DNA of 64,000 bases from Clostridium sp. MB40-C1 (GCF_030913655.1 NZ_CP133189.1:1488001-1552000), one strand, 5' to 3'. Positions 27,935-39,285 are shown, counted from the stretch's first letter. Program-made: numbers and translations. The notes: a model not told the origin generated them from the sequence alone.

Positions 27935-29233
27935 CTATATATTTATACTTTTATAATTTTCAAATGCTACTTTATCTTTTTCTAATAGATTTAGTATTAA
28001 CTCCTCATCAAAATTTTGACCTACAAAAGCTGAGTTTTGTATTCCAAGCTTAAAGGTACTATCCATCACTCTTCGTAAATCTTCTTTATTTATAGAATCA
28101 ATCTTATTCATTATATCTTCTGGTGTAATAATTTTATTTAAAAACAATGCTATTCTTCCGTTTCTAAACATTCTACTACTAGTACTTTCTAATCCTAAAA
28201 TAAAATTGCCTTTTATCTGTTCTTTTAGCTTTAGTAATTTATCATCAGTAATTTCTGTTTTAGAAAAATTAATTAATTCTTCTTTTATGTAATTTATTGC
28301 ATCAACAGCATATACAGGATTTAGACTAGTATATATAGTAGTCATTCCACAATTAATATAAGGAGACAAATATGAATATATAGAATAACACATACCTAAA
28401 TCTTCCCTTATTTTTTGGAATAGTCTTGATGATGCTCCTCCACCTAAAATAGTGTTTAATATCATCATAGGATAAATATCATCATTTCCTGTTTCTATAC
28501 CATTTAATCCTAAACCTATATGAAGTTGTTCTATTTTTTTATTTTGAAATAAATTGTAATTTAAAATTTGTGGTAATGAATAATTTGTGATTTTTTTATT
28601 ATTACTATTCCATTCTCCAAAAAAATTTTCTATTATTTTATGTATATTATCTTCATCAAAATTACCACATATGGATATTACAGAATTTTCCGGTATATAA
28701 TATGATTTTACATACTCTAAAAGCATTTCTCTCGTAAAAGAACTTACAGTTTGCTCATTCCCAAGGATAGGTAGCGCAACTGAATCTTTACCAAAAGCAG
28801 CATACGAGTGTAAATCTATTAGAACATCTTCTGGATCATCTTTGCTCATATTTATTTCTTCTATTACTACCTTTTTCTCTTTTTCAATATCTTCTACAGA
28901 AAATTTACTATTAAACAACATATCGGATAACAACTCTAATCCAAGTTCTAAATGAGAGTTTAATACTTTTATATAAAAACAAGTGGCTTCCTTTCCTGTA
29001 AAGGCATTTATCTGTCCTCCTAAATTTTCAACAACCTCAACTATTTCTTTAGCATTTCTACTTTCCGTACCTTTGAAAAACATATGTTCTATAAAATGTG
29101 AAATACCATTATTTTTATAATTTTCATTTCTTGAACCATTTTCAATCCAAATACCTACAGTCGCAGAACTTACATAATTTATTTTTTCAATTATAATTCT
29201 TAAACCATTCTCTAATTTAAATAACTTATACAT
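27935..29233 (-). CDS. M16 family zinc peptidase (YmxG/MlpA type)
   Basis: A 432-residue insulinase-family metallopeptidase. The start is ATG 29231-29233 (MYKLFKLENGLRIIIEK) with AGGAGGG; a longer frame to 29278 is unlikely. The inverted zinc motif HFIEH (HxxEH, about residues 48-52) and the downstream Glu in EKKVVIEEINMSKDDPEDV are intact, so it should be active. M16 enzymes of this clade are encoded next to pnp in Bacillus and Clostridium. It lacks a signal peptide and is probably cytoplasmic. Confidence 0.92.
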   Translation of the reverse strand: MYKLFKLENGLRIIIEKINYVSSATVGIWIENGSRNENYKNNGISHFIEHMFFKGTESRNAKEIVEVVENLGGQINAFTGKEATCFYIKVLNSHLELGLELLSDMLFNSKFSVEDIEKEKKVVIEEINMSKDDPEDVLIDLHSYAAFGKDSVALPILGNEQTVSSFTREMLLEYVKSYYIPENSVISICGNFDEDNIHKIIENFFGEWNSNNKKITNYSLPQILNYNLFQNKKIEQLHIGLGLNGIETGNDDIYPMMILNTILGGGASSRLFQKIREDLGMCYSIYSYLSPYINCGMTTIYTSLNPVYAVDAINYIKEELINFSKTEITDDKLLKLKEQIKGNFILGLESTSSRMFRNGRIALFLNKIITPEDIMNKIDSINKEDLRRVMDSTFKLGIQNSAFVGQNFDEELILNLLEKDKVAFENYKSINI

Positions 29234-29270
29234 ACACCCTCCTGTTATATAAGCTAAAATTATAAAATAA

Positions 29271-29290
29271 AAAGGCATTTTAATGCCCTT
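29271..29290 (-). terminator. Short hairpin at the pnp 3' end
   Basis: AAAGGCATT and AATGCCCTT form a short stem just beyond the pnp stop codon on the minus strand. Weak alone, but placed as a terminator for pnp. Confidence 0.5.
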
Positions 29291-29312
29291 CTACTTATCG
29301 TTTAATCATATT

Positions 29313-31427
29313 TTAGTTATTTTGCTCTTCTGTATCTTTTGTTGAGTCTTGAATAGCATCTTTTCTTGAAAGGTTTATTCTACCCATTTGATCTATATCA
29401 GTAACTTTAACTAATATTTCATCTCCAACGGATACAACATCTTCAACTTTATTTACACGTTTAACATCTAGTTTAGATATATGAACTAATCCTTCTTTAC
29501 CAGGTAATATTTCTACAAAAGCTCCGAAGTTTGATACTTTAGTAACTCTACCTAAGTAAACTTCTCCAGCAACAACTTCTTTTGCATAGCTTTCAATTAA
29601 CTCTAAAGCTCTTTTGCCTGATGGATAATCTTCTGCTGTTACAAAAACAGAACCGTCATCTTTGATATCTATCTTAACACCAGTTTCATCAATAATCTTA
29701 TTGATAGTTTTACCACCACCACCGATTACATCCTTTATCTTGTCAGGGTTAATTCTTATTGTAAATACTTTTGGAGCATAAGCAGATACTTCTTTTCTCG
29801 GTTCTGGTATACAGTCATTAATAACATCTAGTATTTGAAGTCTTGCTTCTCTAGCGTCATTTATAGCATTTCTTATACATTCTTCAGATAAACCAGCTAT
29901 TTTTGTATCAACTTGTATAGCTGTAATACCTTCTTTTGTTCCTGCTACTTTAAAATCCATATCTCCAAAGAAATCTTCAAGTCCTTGTATATCTGTAAGT
30001 ATTACTTCATCCTTAAGGTCTTGGCTTGTAACTAATCCCATAGCAATACCTGCTGCTGGTCTTATAATTGGAACACCTGCATCAAGTAAAGCAAGAGTAC
30101 TTGCGCAAACACTAGCTTGAGAAGTTGAACCATTGGAACTTAAAACCTCTGAAACTAATCTTATAGCATATGGGAACTTATCCTCACTAGGGATTAAAGG
30201 TTCTAATGCTTTTTCTGCTAATGCACCATGTCCTATCTCCCTTCTGTTTGGACCTCTTAATGGCTTAACTTCGCCAACACTGTAAGATGGGAAATTATAG
30301 TGATGCATATATCTCTTAGATGTTTCTTCTCCAATACCATCTAATATTTGCACTTCACTAATAGCACCTAAAGTTGCTACTGTCATAACTTGAGTTAGAC
30401 CTCTTGTGAATACTCCACTTCCATGAGTTCTAGGCAATATACCAACTTCAGATGATAAAGGTCTTACTTTCTTGAAACCTCTTCCATCTGGTCTTCTTTC
30501 TTCATTTAAAATCATATTTCTTACTACATATTTTTGAGTAGTATACACTACTTCATTTATATCTGCAGCATTATCTGGGTATTTTTCTGCAAACTCTTCG
30601 TTTATCTTCTCTTTCACTTTATCTATAGCTGCGTTTCTTTCATCTTTATCTGTAATATACATGGCTTCCTTTATCATATCAAAAGCAAATTCTTTAACCT
30701 CTTTTTCGATATTTTCATCTACCTTGTATAATTCAGCCTCAGCTTTTGTTTTGCCATACTGCTTCATAACCTCTTCTTGGAATTTAGCTATTTTTTTACA
30801 TTCTTCAAATCCAAACATTATAGCATCACACATTACATCTTCAGGAATTTCAGATCCACCTGCTTCTATCATCATAACTCTTTCTTGAGTTGCGCAAACA
30901 GTTAAATCAAGAGTGCTTTCTTCTCTTTGTTTTGATGTAGGATTTATTACAAACTCTCCATTTAATAATCCAACAGATACAGTACCTACTGGAGTTGTAA
31001 ATGGTATGCTAGATAAACATAAAGCTAAAGATGCTCCATTCATTGCTAAAATATTTGGTAAGTTGTCTTGCTCAACAGATAGAACTGTACATACTATTTG
31101 AACATCATTTCTATATCCTTTAGGGAATAAAGGTCTAAGTGGTCTATCTATAGCTCTAGCATTCAAAACAGATTTATCAGAAGGTTTACCTTCCCTTTTT
31201 ATAAAACCTCCTGGTATCTTTCCTACAGAATATAATCTTTCTTGATATTCTATACTTAATGGGAAAAAGTCTATACCTTCCCTTGGACTATCTGAAGCAT
31301 TTGCATTAACAAGTACTACAGTATCTCCATAGCTTATTTTTAAAGCACAATCTGAAAGCATACCTAACTTTCCAAATTCTCCTCTTAATTTTCTTCCAGC
31401 TATAATTGTTTCAAAAACATGATTCAT
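29313..31427 (-). CDS. pnp: Polyribonucleotide nucleotidyltransferase
   Basis: A 704-residue PNPase, a phosphorolytic 3'-5' exoribonuclease. Two RNase PH domains (about 1-225 and 305-545) flank a helical domain. They are followed by KH ([20 protein letters not shown], about 555-575) and S1 ([20 protein letters not shown], about 620-640) RNA-binding domains. GGAGG precedes ATG 31427. Immediately upstream is rpsO, the classic rpsO-pnp pair. Confidence 0.98.
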   Translation of the reverse strand: MNHVFETIIAGRKLRGEFGKLGMLSDCALKISYGDTVVLVNANASDSPREGIDFFPLSIEYQERLYSVGKIPGGFIKREGKPSDKSVLNARAIDRPLRPLFPKGYRNDVQIVCTVLSVEQDNLPNILAMNGASLALCLSSIPFTTPVGTVSVGLLNGEFVINPTSKQREESTLDLTVCATQERVMMIEAGGSEIPEDVMCDAIMFGFEECKKIAKFQEEVMKQYGKTKAEAELYKVDENIEKEVKEFAFDMIKEAMYITDKDERNAAIDKVKEKINEEFAEKYPDNAADINEVVYTTQKYVVRNMILNEERRPDGRGFKKVRPLSSEVGILPRTHGSGVFTRGLTQVMTVATLGAISEVQILDGIGEETSKRYMHHYNFPSYSVGEVKPLRGPNRREIGHGALAEKALEPLIPSEDKFPYAIRLVSEVLSSNGSTSQASVCASTLALLDAGVPIIRPAAGIAMGLVTSQDLKDEVILTDIQGLEDFFGDMDFKVAGTKEGITAIQVDTKIAGLSEECIRNAINDAREARLQILDVINDCIPEPRKEVSAYAPKVFTIRINPDKIKDVIGGGGKTINKIIDETGVKIDIKDDGSVFVTAEDYPSGKRALELIESYAKEVVAGEVYLGRVTKVSNFGAFVEILPGKEGLVHISKLDVKRVNKVEDVVSVGDEILVKVTDIDQMGRINLSRKDAIQDSTKDTEEQNN

Positions 31428-31509
31428 TTAATAACCTCCCTTCACACATATACATAATATACATAAATATATTATTGCCTAATAAATTTAACATATTAAT
31501 GTTTTCTAA

Positions 31510-31543
31510 AATAATAGAGCGGTACTAGCCCGCTCTAAATTAT
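31510..31543 (-). terminator. Hairpin between rpsO and pnp
   Basis: AATAATAGAGCGG pairs with CCGCTCTAAATTATT around a 7-base loop, directly after rpsO. It is probably a partial terminator or processing site that sets the pnp level. Confidence 0.7.
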
Positions 31544-31803
31544 TTTCTTAATCCTAATTTTTTAATTAATTCACGATATCTTTCGATTTCTGTATCTTTT
31601 AAGTAGTTTAAAAGACCTCTTCTTTTACCAACCATCATTAAAAGACCTCTTCTTGAATGATGATCTTTCTTATGTTCTTTTAAATGCTGATTCAAGTGAT
31701 TTATTCTTTCAGTTAATAAAGCAACTTGAACTTCTGGAGAACCTGTATCTCCTTCGTGAACTGCATATTCATTGATAATTTCTTGTTTCTTAGCCTTATC
31801 CAT
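31540..31803 (-). CDS. rpsO: 30S ribosomal protein S15
   Basis: An 87-residue S15, which nucleates assembly of the 16S central domain. The start is ATG 31801-31803 ([20 protein letters not shown]) because GGAGGTG stands just upstream. The family text [32 protein letters not shown] and the C-terminal [12 protein letters not shown] are complete. It precedes pnp, and its mRNA leader is long enough to be the usual S15 autoregulation site. Confidence 0.98.
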   Translation of the reverse strand: MDKAKKQEIINEYAVHEGDTGSPEVQVALLTERINHLNQHLKEHKKDHHSRRGLLMMVGKRRGLLNYLKDTEIERYRELIKKLGLRK

Positions 31804-31885
31804 TCTCAACACCTCCGTTGTATTATCCCCTTTATCCCATGAATGCCGCTGGCCGTTCAGTATTCATAGCATAAGGTTCGCACCT
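31804..31885 (-). promoter_or_regulatory. Candidate S15 (rpsO) mRNA leader
   Basis: The minus-strand 5' region between ribF and rpsO contains ATGAATACTG ... CGGCATTCAT, a stem that could form around AACGGCCAG, followed by GGGATAAAGGGGATAAT before the ribosome site. S15 proteins bind their own leaders in many bacteria, so autoregulation is plausible. I cannot confirm the fold. Confidence 0.4.
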
Positions 31886-31889
31886 CCAA

Positions 31890-32834
31890 TTATAACAAAT
31901 AAGTTACAAAATGTAAAATATTTTTTTGATCTTTTGCATAATTTTTATCTTTTTTTATTTGAGCTGAAAGTTCTTCTAAAGAATTAAATCTTTTTTCATC
32001 TCTTATTCGTTTTAAAAAAAACACTTTTATATCTTGGCCATATATCTCTTTGTTAAATTCTAGCATATGGGTTTCTATACTTAATTTTTTATTTTTTACA
32101 GTAGGATTATATCCTACATTAGTTATACCTTTATAGGGTATGCCATTGTATTCTACAACAGTGTAATACACCCCACCCCTTGGCAGAACAAATTTTTTAT
32201 CATAATCTAAATTAACAGTAGGAAAATTCATTTTTCTTCCTACTTGGTTTCCTCTTATAACTTTTCCTTCTAACATAAAAGCTCTTGTTAAATACCTATT
32301 TGCTTTTTCAATATCCCCTTCTGAAATGAGATGTCTTATACTAGAACTACTTATTATTTCATCATTTTCCTTTACAGGATCAATAACATAAACTTCAAAT
32401 CCTAGTCTATCTCCCAACTCACGAAGTAAATCTACATCTCCCAAATTTTTATATCCAAATCTATTATTAAATCCTACAACTACCCCCTGCACATTGTAAC
32501 AATTAATTAATTTTTCAACGTACTCCTCAGGGGTTATTTTCATAAACTCTTCATCAAAATTAGCATAATTAACGATATCTATACCAATGTCCTTTAAAAG
32601 TTTTGATTTAATTTCGTTATTTATTATTAATTTAGGAGCTATCTCCTCATTGATAATAGTTAGCGGATGATTTTTGAATGTAAAAACCATACTTTTGCAT
32701 TTGTTTTTTTTCGCCAGATTAATAGTTTTATTTATCAAACTCATATGACCTAAATGAAGTCCATCAAAACTTCCTAATGCTAGATACGTTTTTTCCTTCA
32801 AACGCAAACTAAAATTATCTTCGTATATAATCAT
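31890..32834 (-). CDS. ribF: Bifunctional riboflavin kinase / FAD synthetase
   Basis: A 314-residue two-domain enzyme making FMN and then FAD. The N-terminal nucleotidyl transferase domain has LALGSFDGLHLGHMSLI (about 18-34) and ends with ISSSSIRHLISEGD (about 160-173). The C-terminal riboflavin kinase domain has GNQVGRKMNFPTVNL (about 194-208) and ETHMLEFNKEIYG. It starts 12 bases after truB, matching the conserved truB-ribF pair. Confidence 0.96.
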   Translation of the reverse strand: MIIYEDNFSLRLKEKTYLALGSFDGLHLGHMSLINKTINLAKKNKCKSMVFTFKNHPLTIINEEIAPKLIINNEIKSKLLKDIGIDIVNYANFDEEFMKITPEEYVEKLINCYNVQGVVVGFNNRFGYKNLGDVDLLRELGDRLGFEVYVIDPVKENDEIISSSSIRHLISEGDIEKANRYLTRAFMLEGKVIRGNQVGRKMNFPTVNLDYDKKFVLPRGGVYYTVVEYNGIPYKGITNVGYNPTVKNKKLSIETHMLEFNKEIYGQDIKVFFLKRIRDEKRFNSLEELSAQIKKDKNYAKDQKNILHFVTYLL

Positions 32835-32845
32835 ATCCCCAACCT

Positions 32846-33718
32846 CTATATCAGTAGTTTTTCCATTTTAAGTCCATAATCACTTCTTTTTCCTAAACCT
32901 AAAAACTCTTCATTTTCGCTATAAATCCTATATAATGAATTTTTCTCTATACCAGCTAATAAAGATTTATCTTTTACTTGAACACCATTAATTAATAGTC
33001 TCTTACACTTATCATCGACTTTAATTTTACTATAGTTTATCAAAGCTTCCTCTATAGGGATTAAACTTTGCGAAAAATTTGATTCACTCAGTTCTTCTAA
33101 TAATATAGAATTACCCTTTGTAAAACTGCCACTTTGTACTCTTTCTAATTCCCACATAGAAGCCCCACATCCAAGTTTTTCACCTATATCATAACACAGG
33201 CTTCTTATATATGTACCTTTTGAACATTTAACTTCAAACTCCACATAGGGTAATTTAATTTTCAAAATATCTATATAATAAATAGTAATATTTCTAGCTT
33301 GTCTTTCTATCTCTATACCTTTACGTGCAAGTTCATAAAGCTTCTTACCTTGTACCTTTATAGCAGAATACATAGGCGGTACTTGAGGTATTTCACCAAT
33401 AAAAGAATTAATTATGCTCTTTATGTCATTTTCTGAAACATTTACTTCATTAATTTCTAGTGTTTTACCTTCTTTATCATAAGTATCTGTTAGAACTCCA
33501 AGCTTCATTTTAGCTTTGTAGACTTTATTACCTTTCATTATGTAATCAACTATTTTCGTTCCCTTGCCTATACAAATAGGAAGCACACCGCATGCTAAAG
33601 GATCTAACGTGCCTGTGTGACCTACTTTCTTAGTTTTAGCAATTTTTCTTACTGCCCTTACAACATCAAAAGATGTTATACCTATAGGTTTATAAATATT
33701 TATTACTCCGTCCATCAT
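32846..33718 (-). CDS. truB: tRNA pseudouridine(55) synthase
   Basis: A 290-residue TruB that isomerises U55 in the T-loop of tRNAs. The catalytic Asp is in [16 protein letters not shown] (about 33-48), followed by the [17 protein letters not shown] motif and a small C-terminal PUA-like end. The start overlaps the stop of nrnA (ATGA overlap; two successive ATG codons are possible), so it is translationally coupled. Confidence 0.96.
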   Translation of the reverse strand: MMDGVINIYKPIGITSFDVVRAVRKIAKTKKVGHTGTLDPLACGVLPICIGKGTKIVDYIMKGNKVYKAKMKLGVLTDTYDKEGKTLEINEVNVSENDIKSIINSFIGEIPQVPPMYSAIKVQGKKLYELARKGIEIERQARNITIYYIDILKIKLPYVEFEVKCSKGTYIRSLCYDIGEKLGCGASMWELERVQSGSFTKGNSILLEELSESNFSQSLIPIEEALINYSKIKVDDKCKRLLINGVQVKDKSLLAGIEKNSLYRIYSENEEFLGLGKRSDYGLKMEKLLI

Positions 33719-34674
33719 ACCAACTCTTTTTCTATATCTTTAATTAATATATCCTTGATTTCTTCAACACTATTATTAACTGAAAATCCAGCAGCTCTTA
33801 CATGACCGCCACCGCCAAATTTTTCAGCTATTTTTCTTACATCTACTATATTTTTAGATCTTAAACTTACCTTTACTCCATCTTCCGTTTCTTTTAACAA
33901 AATTGTTACTTCAACAGTATTAATTCTTCCACCTATAGACACAATATCAGAAGTATCACCTTTATTCATATTATATTCTTCTAACACGTCTTGTGTAAGT
34001 TCCATAATACAAATTTTATCATTTAAGGCTAAATACATTCCTTCTATAACTTTGCCCTGTAATTTTAATCTAGGATATTTCATATTCTCAAAAATATTTC
34101 TATGTATTTGAGAAAAGTCTATTCCCGTATCAATTAAATCACCTGCTATTTTATGCGTTCTATAAGTTGTATTAGAATGCCTAAAAGATCCTGTATCTGT
34201 AAGAAGAGATGTGTATAAACAAACTGCAATATCTTTATCTATCTCTATACTCATTAAATTAAAAAGTTCGTATATAATTTCACCTACTGCAGCTGCCTTT
34301 ACATCAACATAGTTTACATCTCCATATAAATCATTAGACAAATGGTGATCTATATTTATTAAGGTATATTTTCTATTTTCTATATCTATATTAGAATTTA
34401 TTCTTTCTACATTGCCACAATCAAGCACTATAACAGTGTCTGTATCATCAATAACAAAATCAATATTTTTCTTTACTTCATGACAAAATGGTAAATACTC
34501 AAAGGTTTCGGGTAGTAATTCTTTAGACATAATATAGGCTTCTTTATTTAATTTGAGAAGTCCTTGATACAATGCAAGTAAGCTTCCCAATGAATCTCCA
34601 TCTGGAGATGTATGGCATGTAATGCCTATTTTTCTGCTTTTTTCAATGGATTTAACTAAATTATTTAATTCCAT
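33715..34674 (-). CDS. nrnA: DHH-family oligoribonuclease / pAp phosphatase (NrnA)
   Basis: A 319-residue DHH-DHHA1 phosphoesterase that degrades nanoRNA and pAp. It shows [16 protein letters not shown] (about 20-35), VLDCGNVER, the DHH motif NIDHHLSND (about 107-115), and the C-terminal [11 protein letters not shown] (about 288-298). It overlaps rbfA by one base and truB by four, in the middle of the translation operon, as is usual in clostridia. Confidence 0.94.
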   Translation of the reverse strand: MELNNLVKSIEKSRKIGITCHTSPDGDSLGSLLALYQGLLKLNKEAYIMSKELLPETFEYLPFCHEVKKNIDFVIDDTDTVIVLDCGNVERINSNIDIENRKYTLINIDHHLSNDLYGDVNYVDVKAAAVGEIIYELFNLMSIEIDKDIAVCLYTSLLTDTGSFRHSNTTYRTHKIAGDLIDTGIDFSQIHRNIFENMKYPRLKLQGKVIEGMYLALNDKICIMELTQDVLEEYNMNKGDTSDIVSIGGRINTVEVTILLKETEDGVKVSLRSKNIVDVRKIAEKFGGGGHVRAAGFSVNNSVEEIKDILIKDIEKELV

Positions 34675-35030
34675 TATTTATGTTTATCTTTCAAATCATA
34701 AAGAAGCTTATTAATATGCATTCCCTGTTCTATACTATCATCTAATTCTAATATTAATTCAGGAATATACCTTAATTTTACCCTATGACCTATTTCTCTT
34801 CGCATATATCCAGCTGCACTTTTTAAAGCCTCAAAACTTTCATTCTTAGATTCTTCATTGTTACCAAAAACACTAACAAATATTTTAGCATACCTTAAGT
34901 CATTAGTTACCTCTACTTTAGTAACACTAACCATAGCTGTAAGTCTTGGATCATTTATTTCATAACTAATTAAATTACTTATTTCTTTTCTAATTTCTTC
35001 ATTGATTCTACCCAATCTATACTTAGCCAT
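34674..35030 (-). CDS. rbfA: Ribosome-binding factor A
   Basis: A 118-residue KH-type 30S maturation factor. It has the text RINEEIRKEISNLISYEINDPRL (shown in part: EIRKEISNLISYEINDPRL) and YAKIFVSVFG. AGGAGCGATTTT precedes ATG 35030. It follows infB by 14 bases; the ylxP gene found here in Bacillus is absent. Confidence 0.95.
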   Translation of the reverse strand: MAKYRLGRINEEIRKEISNLISYEINDPRLTAMVSVTKVEVTNDLRYAKIFVSVFGNNEESKNESFEALKSAAGYMRREIGHRVKLRYIPELILELDDSIEQGMHINKLLYDLKDKHK

Positions 35031-35044
35031 AAAATCGCTCCTTT

Positions 35045-37144
35045 TTATAGATGTTTAGGCTTTATTTCTTCCATAGTGTATGCTTCTATTAGGTCGCCTT
35101 CTTTTATATCATTAAATTTTTCAACCATTATTCCACATTCATAGCCTGAAGCTACTTCTTTAGCATCATCTTTAAATCTCTTTAAAGATGCAAGCTTTGA
35201 TTCAAACACTACTATACCATCTCTAATTATTCTAACATCACTATTTCTAGTGATTTTTCCATTTAATACATAAGCACCAGCTATAGTACCAACACTTGAA
35301 ATCTTATATGTTGCTCTTACTTCGGCAGTACCTAAAACCACTTCTTTATATTCTGGTTCAAGCATACCAATCATAGCAGATTTAACATCCTCTATAGCAT
35401 CATATATAATTCTATATGTTCTAATATTAACCCCTTCTTTTTCTGCAAGAGCCGATGCATTATTAGAAGGTCTTACATTAAATCCTATAATTACTGCATT
35501 TGAAGCTGCTGCTAATGTTACATCTGTTTCACTTATAGCGCCAACTGCTCCATGAATTACTCTTACTTTTACATCTTCAGTAGATAGCTTTTCTAAAGAT
35601 TGCTTAACTGCTTCAGCTGAACCTTGAACATCAGCTCTAACTATAACACTTAATTCTTTAACTTTACCTTCTCTAATTTGACTATATAAATCCTCTAAAG
35701 ATACTCTATTAGTAGATAAATTTTGTTCTTTTAATTTATCTTTTCTTTTTTGAGCCATATTTCTAGCTGTTTTTTCATCTTTAACTACATTAAATCTATC
35801 TCCTGCATCCGGTACTTCTGATAATCCAAGTACCTCTACCGGAATTGATGGACCTGCTGATTTTATTTTCTTACCTTTGTCATCAAACATAGCTCTTATT
35901 CTACCATAAGTAGAACCAACTATTATAGAATCTCCTGTATTTAATGTACCATTTTGAACTAATAATGTTGCTACAGGTCCTCTACCTTTATCAAGTTTAG
36001 CTTCTATAACAGTTCCTTTAGCTCTTCTAGTAGGATCAGCTTTTAATTCTTCCATTTCAGAAGTTAAAATAACCATTTCAAGTAAAGTATCTAATCCTTC
36101 TTTAGTATGAGCTGAAACTGGAACACATATTACATCTCCACCCCAATCTTCTGGTATAAGATTGTATTCAGTTAACTCTTGCTTTACTCTCTCTATGTTT
36201 GCTCCTTCTTTATCTATTTTATTAATTGCTACTATTATAGGAACTTCAGCAGCTTTACAGTGATTTATAGCTTCAGCTGTTTGAGGCATTATACCATCAT
36301 CAGCTGCTACAACTAATATAACAACATCAGTTATTTGTGCTCCTCTTGATCTCATTGTTGTAAATGCTTCGTGTCCAGGAGTATCTAGAAATGTTACTTT
36401 TTCTCCATTTACATTTACAGTATAAGCACCTATATGCTGAGTTATTCCACCTGCTTCTGTTTCTGTAACCTTTGCTTTTCTTATAGCATCAAGAATTGAT
36501 GTTTTACCGTGATCAACGTGACCCATAACAGTAACAACTGGTGGTCTCTTTTCATTTCCTACTTCTTCTTCTTCTTCTTCTTCTTGCTCTAAAATCCCAG
36601 AAGTATCTTCTTTTCTCACAACCATAGCATTAAATTTTTCACCTAATTTTTCCGCTGTGTTAAAATCTAATTCTTGGTTAATTGCAGCCATTACTCCCAT
36701 AAACATTAATTCCTTAATCACTTCATTTATAGGCTTATCTAATTTATCTGAAAAATCTTTTACTGTAATTGTATCTTCTATCTCTATTATTATTTCTTCT
36801 ATTTCTTCTATATCTTTCACTTCTTTCCCTTGAACACTATCTTCATTAGTTAAATCTTCATTTTTAGCATTCTTCTTATTTTTTTTCTTTTTGGAATTTA
36901 CAGATTCATCCAATTCTTCTTCATACTCATCTACTATACTTTTACCTGAACCCTTTTCCTTATTTCCTACCGCTAGATCTTTATTTTCTTCAAAGATTTC
37001 TTTTATAAGTTCAGCATCCTCTTCCTCTAATACACTCATGTGATTTTTAACTTTAATACTGAATTCACTTAATAGTATATCTATTAACTCCCTGCTTGAT
37101 ATATTTAGTTCTTTTGACAATTCATAAACTCTTATTTTAGCCAA
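35045..37144 (-). CDS. infB: Translation initiation factor IF-2
   Basis: A 699-residue GTPase that delivers initiator tRNA. The start is TTG at 37142-37144 ([14 protein letters not shown]) because GGGGGTGAA precedes it. Order: IF2 N-domain (about 1-50), a short acidic/lysine linker with a Glu run near 190, then the G domain ([11 protein letters not shown] near 205, [12 protein letters not shown]), then domains II-IV. The linker is much shorter than in enterobacteria, as usual for low-GC Gram-positives. Confidence 0.97.
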   Translation of the reverse strand: MAKIRVYELSKELNISSRELIDILLSEFSIKVKNHMSVLEEEDAELIKEIFEENKDLAVGNKEKGSGKSIVDEYEEELDESVNSKKKKNKKNAKNEDLTNEDSVQGKEVKDIEEIEEIIIEIEDTITVKDFSDKLDKPINEVIKELMFMGVMAAINQELDFNTAEKLGEKFNAMVVRKEDTSGILEQEEEEEEEVGNEKRPPVVTVMGHVDHGKTSILDAIRKAKVTETEAGGITQHIGAYTVNVNGEKVTFLDTPGHEAFTTMRSRGAQITDVVILVVAADDGIMPQTAEAINHCKAAEVPIIVAINKIDKEGANIERVKQELTEYNLIPEDWGGDVICVPVSAHTKEGLDTLLEMVILTSEMEELKADPTRRAKGTVIEAKLDKGRGPVATLLVQNGTLNTGDSIIVGSTYGRIRAMFDDKGKKIKSAGPSIPVEVLGLSEVPDAGDRFNVVKDEKTARNMAQKRKDKLKEQNLSTNRVSLEDLYSQIREGKVKELSVIVRADVQGSAEAVKQSLEKLSTEDVKVRVIHGAVGAISETDVTLAAASNAVIIGFNVRPSNNASALAEKEGVNIRTYRIIYDAIEDVKSAMIGMLEPEYKEVVLGTAEVRATYKISSVGTIAGAYVLNGKITRNSDVRIIRDGIVVFESKLASLKRFKDDAKEVASGYECGIMVEKFNDIKEGDLIEAYTMEEIKPKHL

Positions 37145-37235
37145 AAAATTCACCCCCAATAAGTATTTGGTATCTGCAAAACACTGCAGCTTAGCCAGGC
37201 TATAGCTAATTAATATATCTTAGTAAAAAAATATA

Positions 37236-37502
37236 TTATTTTTCATTAATTTCTTCTCTTAATCTATTATAAATTTCTTCAGTTATTCTTATCCCTAAAC
37301 TTTTTTCAAGTCGTTTCGTTTTAAAAGCGGATTGTAGACAATTACTGTCTTTGCATATATACGCCCCTCTTCCAGGCTTTTTACCTGTTAAATCTACAGA
37401 TACTTCATCTTCCTTACTTTTAACAACTCTAATTAGATCTTTCTTTGGTTTCATTTCTGAACATCCTGTACACATTCTTTGGGGTATCTTTCTTACCTTC
37501 AT
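37236..37502 (-). CDS. ylxR: YlxR family RNA-binding protein
   Basis: An 88-residue basic protein starting at ATG 37500-37502 (MKVRKIPQRMCTGC). Family text is RMCTGCSEMKPKKDLIRVV and KKPGRGAYICKDSNCLQSA (the GRGAY motif with paired cysteines). It lies between nusA and infB, the standard place. The ylxQ gene that usually follows is missing; only 91 bases separate ylxR from the IF-2 start. Confidence 0.93.
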   Translation of the reverse strand: MKVRKIPQRMCTGCSEMKPKKDLIRVVKSKEDEVSVDLTGKKPGRGAYICKDSNCLQSAFKTKRLEKSLGIRITEEIYNRLREEINEK

Positions 37503-37532
37503 ACATAAACTACCACCTTTCAAAAGAATTTC

Positions 37533-38579
37533 TTATTCAGAAACTTGAGATTGGCTTTTTATATCAATCTTCCATCCAGTTAATTTTGCCGCAAGTCTAA
37601 CGTTCTGACCTTCTTTACCTATAGCTAGAGATAATTGGCTATCTTCAACAACTATCTTAGCAGATTTGTTTTCTTCATCTAATTCTACATCTACAACTTT
37701 GGCAGGACTTAGTGCATTTGCTATGTATTTTTCAGGTAGTTTATCCCATTTTATTATGTCTATTTTTTCATTTCTTAGTTCATCAACAATATTTTGAACT
37801 CTCATGCCCTTTGGCCCTACACAAGCACCTGTAGCATCTACATCTTCATCGTGAGAGTATACTGAAATTTTTGTTCTAGATCCTGCTTCCCTAGCAATAC
37901 TCTTTATTTCCACAATACCATTGTATATTTCTGGCACTTCTAATTCAAATAATCTTTTTACTAAACCAGGATGAGTTCTTGAAACTACAATTTGAGGTCC
38001 CTTTGTAGTATTTTTAACTTCTACAATGTATAATTTTAATTTACTATTAAAATTATATTCTTCCCCAGGCATTTGTTCATTAGGACCTATTACTGCTTCA
38101 ATTTTACCTAAATCAACAAATACATTTCCCTTGTCTTTTCTTATAACTATTCCTGTGATTATATCATACTCTTTAGCTACAAACTCATCATAAATAACTT
38201 TTCGCTCAGCTTCCTTTATTCTTTGGATAACTACTTGCTTAGCTGTTTGTGCAGCAATTCTTCCAAATTTTCTAGGAGTTACTTCAATATCTACAACATC
38301 TTCAATATCATATATAGGATTTATTTCTCTAGCATCCTCTAAGGACATTTCATTTACACTTGATACTTCTTCTACAACCTTCTTAGATGTGTATACATGA
38401 ATTTCTCCATTATCTCTGTCTATAGTAACTTTAACATTTTGAAGATTGCCACCTACTTTTGCATAATTTTTCTTATAAGCAGAAACTAATGCATCTTCAA
38501 CAGTATCAAACAATAAGTCTTCACTTACTCCTTTTTCTTTAACAATTTCTCTCAAAGCTTCAATAAATTCTGCATTCAT
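37533..38579 (-). CDS. nusA: Transcription termination/antitermination factor NusA
   Basis: A 348-residue NusA with an N-terminal RNA-polymerase-binding domain (about 1-130), an S1 domain (GIVIRKDKGNVFVDLG, about 148-163), KH1 (GACVGPKGMRVQNIVDEL, about 250-267) and KH2 (AIGKEGQNVRLAAKLTGW, about 318-335). It lacks the C-terminal acidic repeats of E. coli NusA, as in other Firmicutes. GAGGAGG precedes ATG 38579; rimP lies 13 bases upstream. Confidence 0.97.
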   Translation of the reverse strand: MNAEFIEALREIVKEKGVSEDLLFDTVEDALVSAYKKNYAKVGGNLQNVKVTIDRDNGEIHVYTSKKVVEEVSSVNEMSLEDAREINPIYDIEDVVDIEVTPRKFGRIAAQTAKQVVIQRIKEAERKVIYDEFVAKEYDIITGIVIRKDKGNVFVDLGKIEAVIGPNEQMPGEEYNFNSKLKLYIVEVKNTTKGPQIVVSRTHPGLVKRLFELEVPEIYNGIVEIKSIAREAGSRTKISVYSHDEDVDATGACVGPKGMRVQNIVDELRNEKIDIIKWDKLPEKYIANALSPAKVVDVELDEENKSAKIVVEDSQLSLAIGKEGQNVRLAAKLTGWKIDIKSQSQVSE

Positions 38580-38592
38580 TTTAAATTCCTCC

Positions 38593-39054
38593 TCAAAACT
38601 CCCCTTTTAAAATTATCCTTTTAATTCGATCTCTAGGTACAGAAATTAATTTTCCTTCAGCCTCTATTTGAACAATTTCATTATCAAAGCTTACTAAATT
38701 TCCTTCATATTTCTTGTTTCCATCAAATAATTTTGATAGTTTAATCATAATGATATTATTTATATATCTATTTAAATGTTTATCAGTATACAATATTCTT
38801 TCAATACCTGGAGAAGATACTTCTAAATAATATCCATCTGCAATAGGATCTTCTTCATCAAGCATATCACTTAATCTTCTACTTACTTTCTCACAATCTT
38901 CTAGAGATATTCCTTCTTTTTTATCTATATATACTCTAAGATAGTTTTCTCCTTGTTCTTTAACATATTCTATATGATATAACTCATAGCCTAATTGTTC
39001 AACGATAGGTGTTACAAGCTCGTTTAGTTTATCTAATAAAACATTTTTATCCAT
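38593..39054 (-). CDS. rimP: Ribosome maturation factor RimP
   Basis: A 153-residue RimP needed for 30S assembly. Family text YELYHIEYVKEQGENYLRVYI (given in parts: YELYHIEYVKEQ, NYLRVYI), LEDCEKVSRRLSDMLDEEDP and YYLEVSSPGIER is complete, with an SH3-like C-terminus. AAGGAGG precedes ATG 39054. It heads the rimP-nusA-ylxR-infB-rbfA-nrnA-truB-ribF operon, separated from polC by two terminators. Confidence 0.95.
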   Translation of the reverse strand: MDKNVLLDKLNELVTPIVEQLGYELYHIEYVKEQGENYLRVYIDKKEGISLEDCEKVSRRLSDMLDEEDPIADGYYLEVSSPGIERILYTDKHLNRYINNIIMIKLSKLFDGNKKYEGNLVSFDNEIVQIEAEGKLISVPRDRIKRIILKGEF

Positions 39055-39121
39055 AGTTCTAGCCTCCTTACTTCATAATCTTATTCTTTACAATTTCTTT
39101 TTAAATAAACAGATATTAATT

Positions 39122-39150
39122 TAAAAACGCAACAAACTGTTGCGTTTTTA
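39122..39150 (-). terminator. Second terminator after polC
   Basis: AAAAACGCAACA and TGTTGCGTTTTT form a near-perfect stem with a 4-5 base loop. The T run fits termination on either strand. Confidence 0.88.
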
Positions 39151-39157
39151 CAAATAT

Positions 39158-39183
39158 AAAGAGTGGGCTTTAACCCACTCTTT
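39158..39183 (-). terminator. First terminator after polC
   Basis: A perfect palindrome with arms AAAGAGTGGG and CCCACTCTTT and loop CTTTAA. With the hairpin at 39122 it forms a tandem terminator isolating polC from the rimP operon. Confidence 0.88.
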
Positions 39184-39285
39184 AGTTCAAATTTATCTGC
39201 AAAATATTCTATTTCATTTTAACATACTAACAGCTGCATTTCAAGTAATATACAAAACATTTTATTTCACCTATACTGACGTGTT

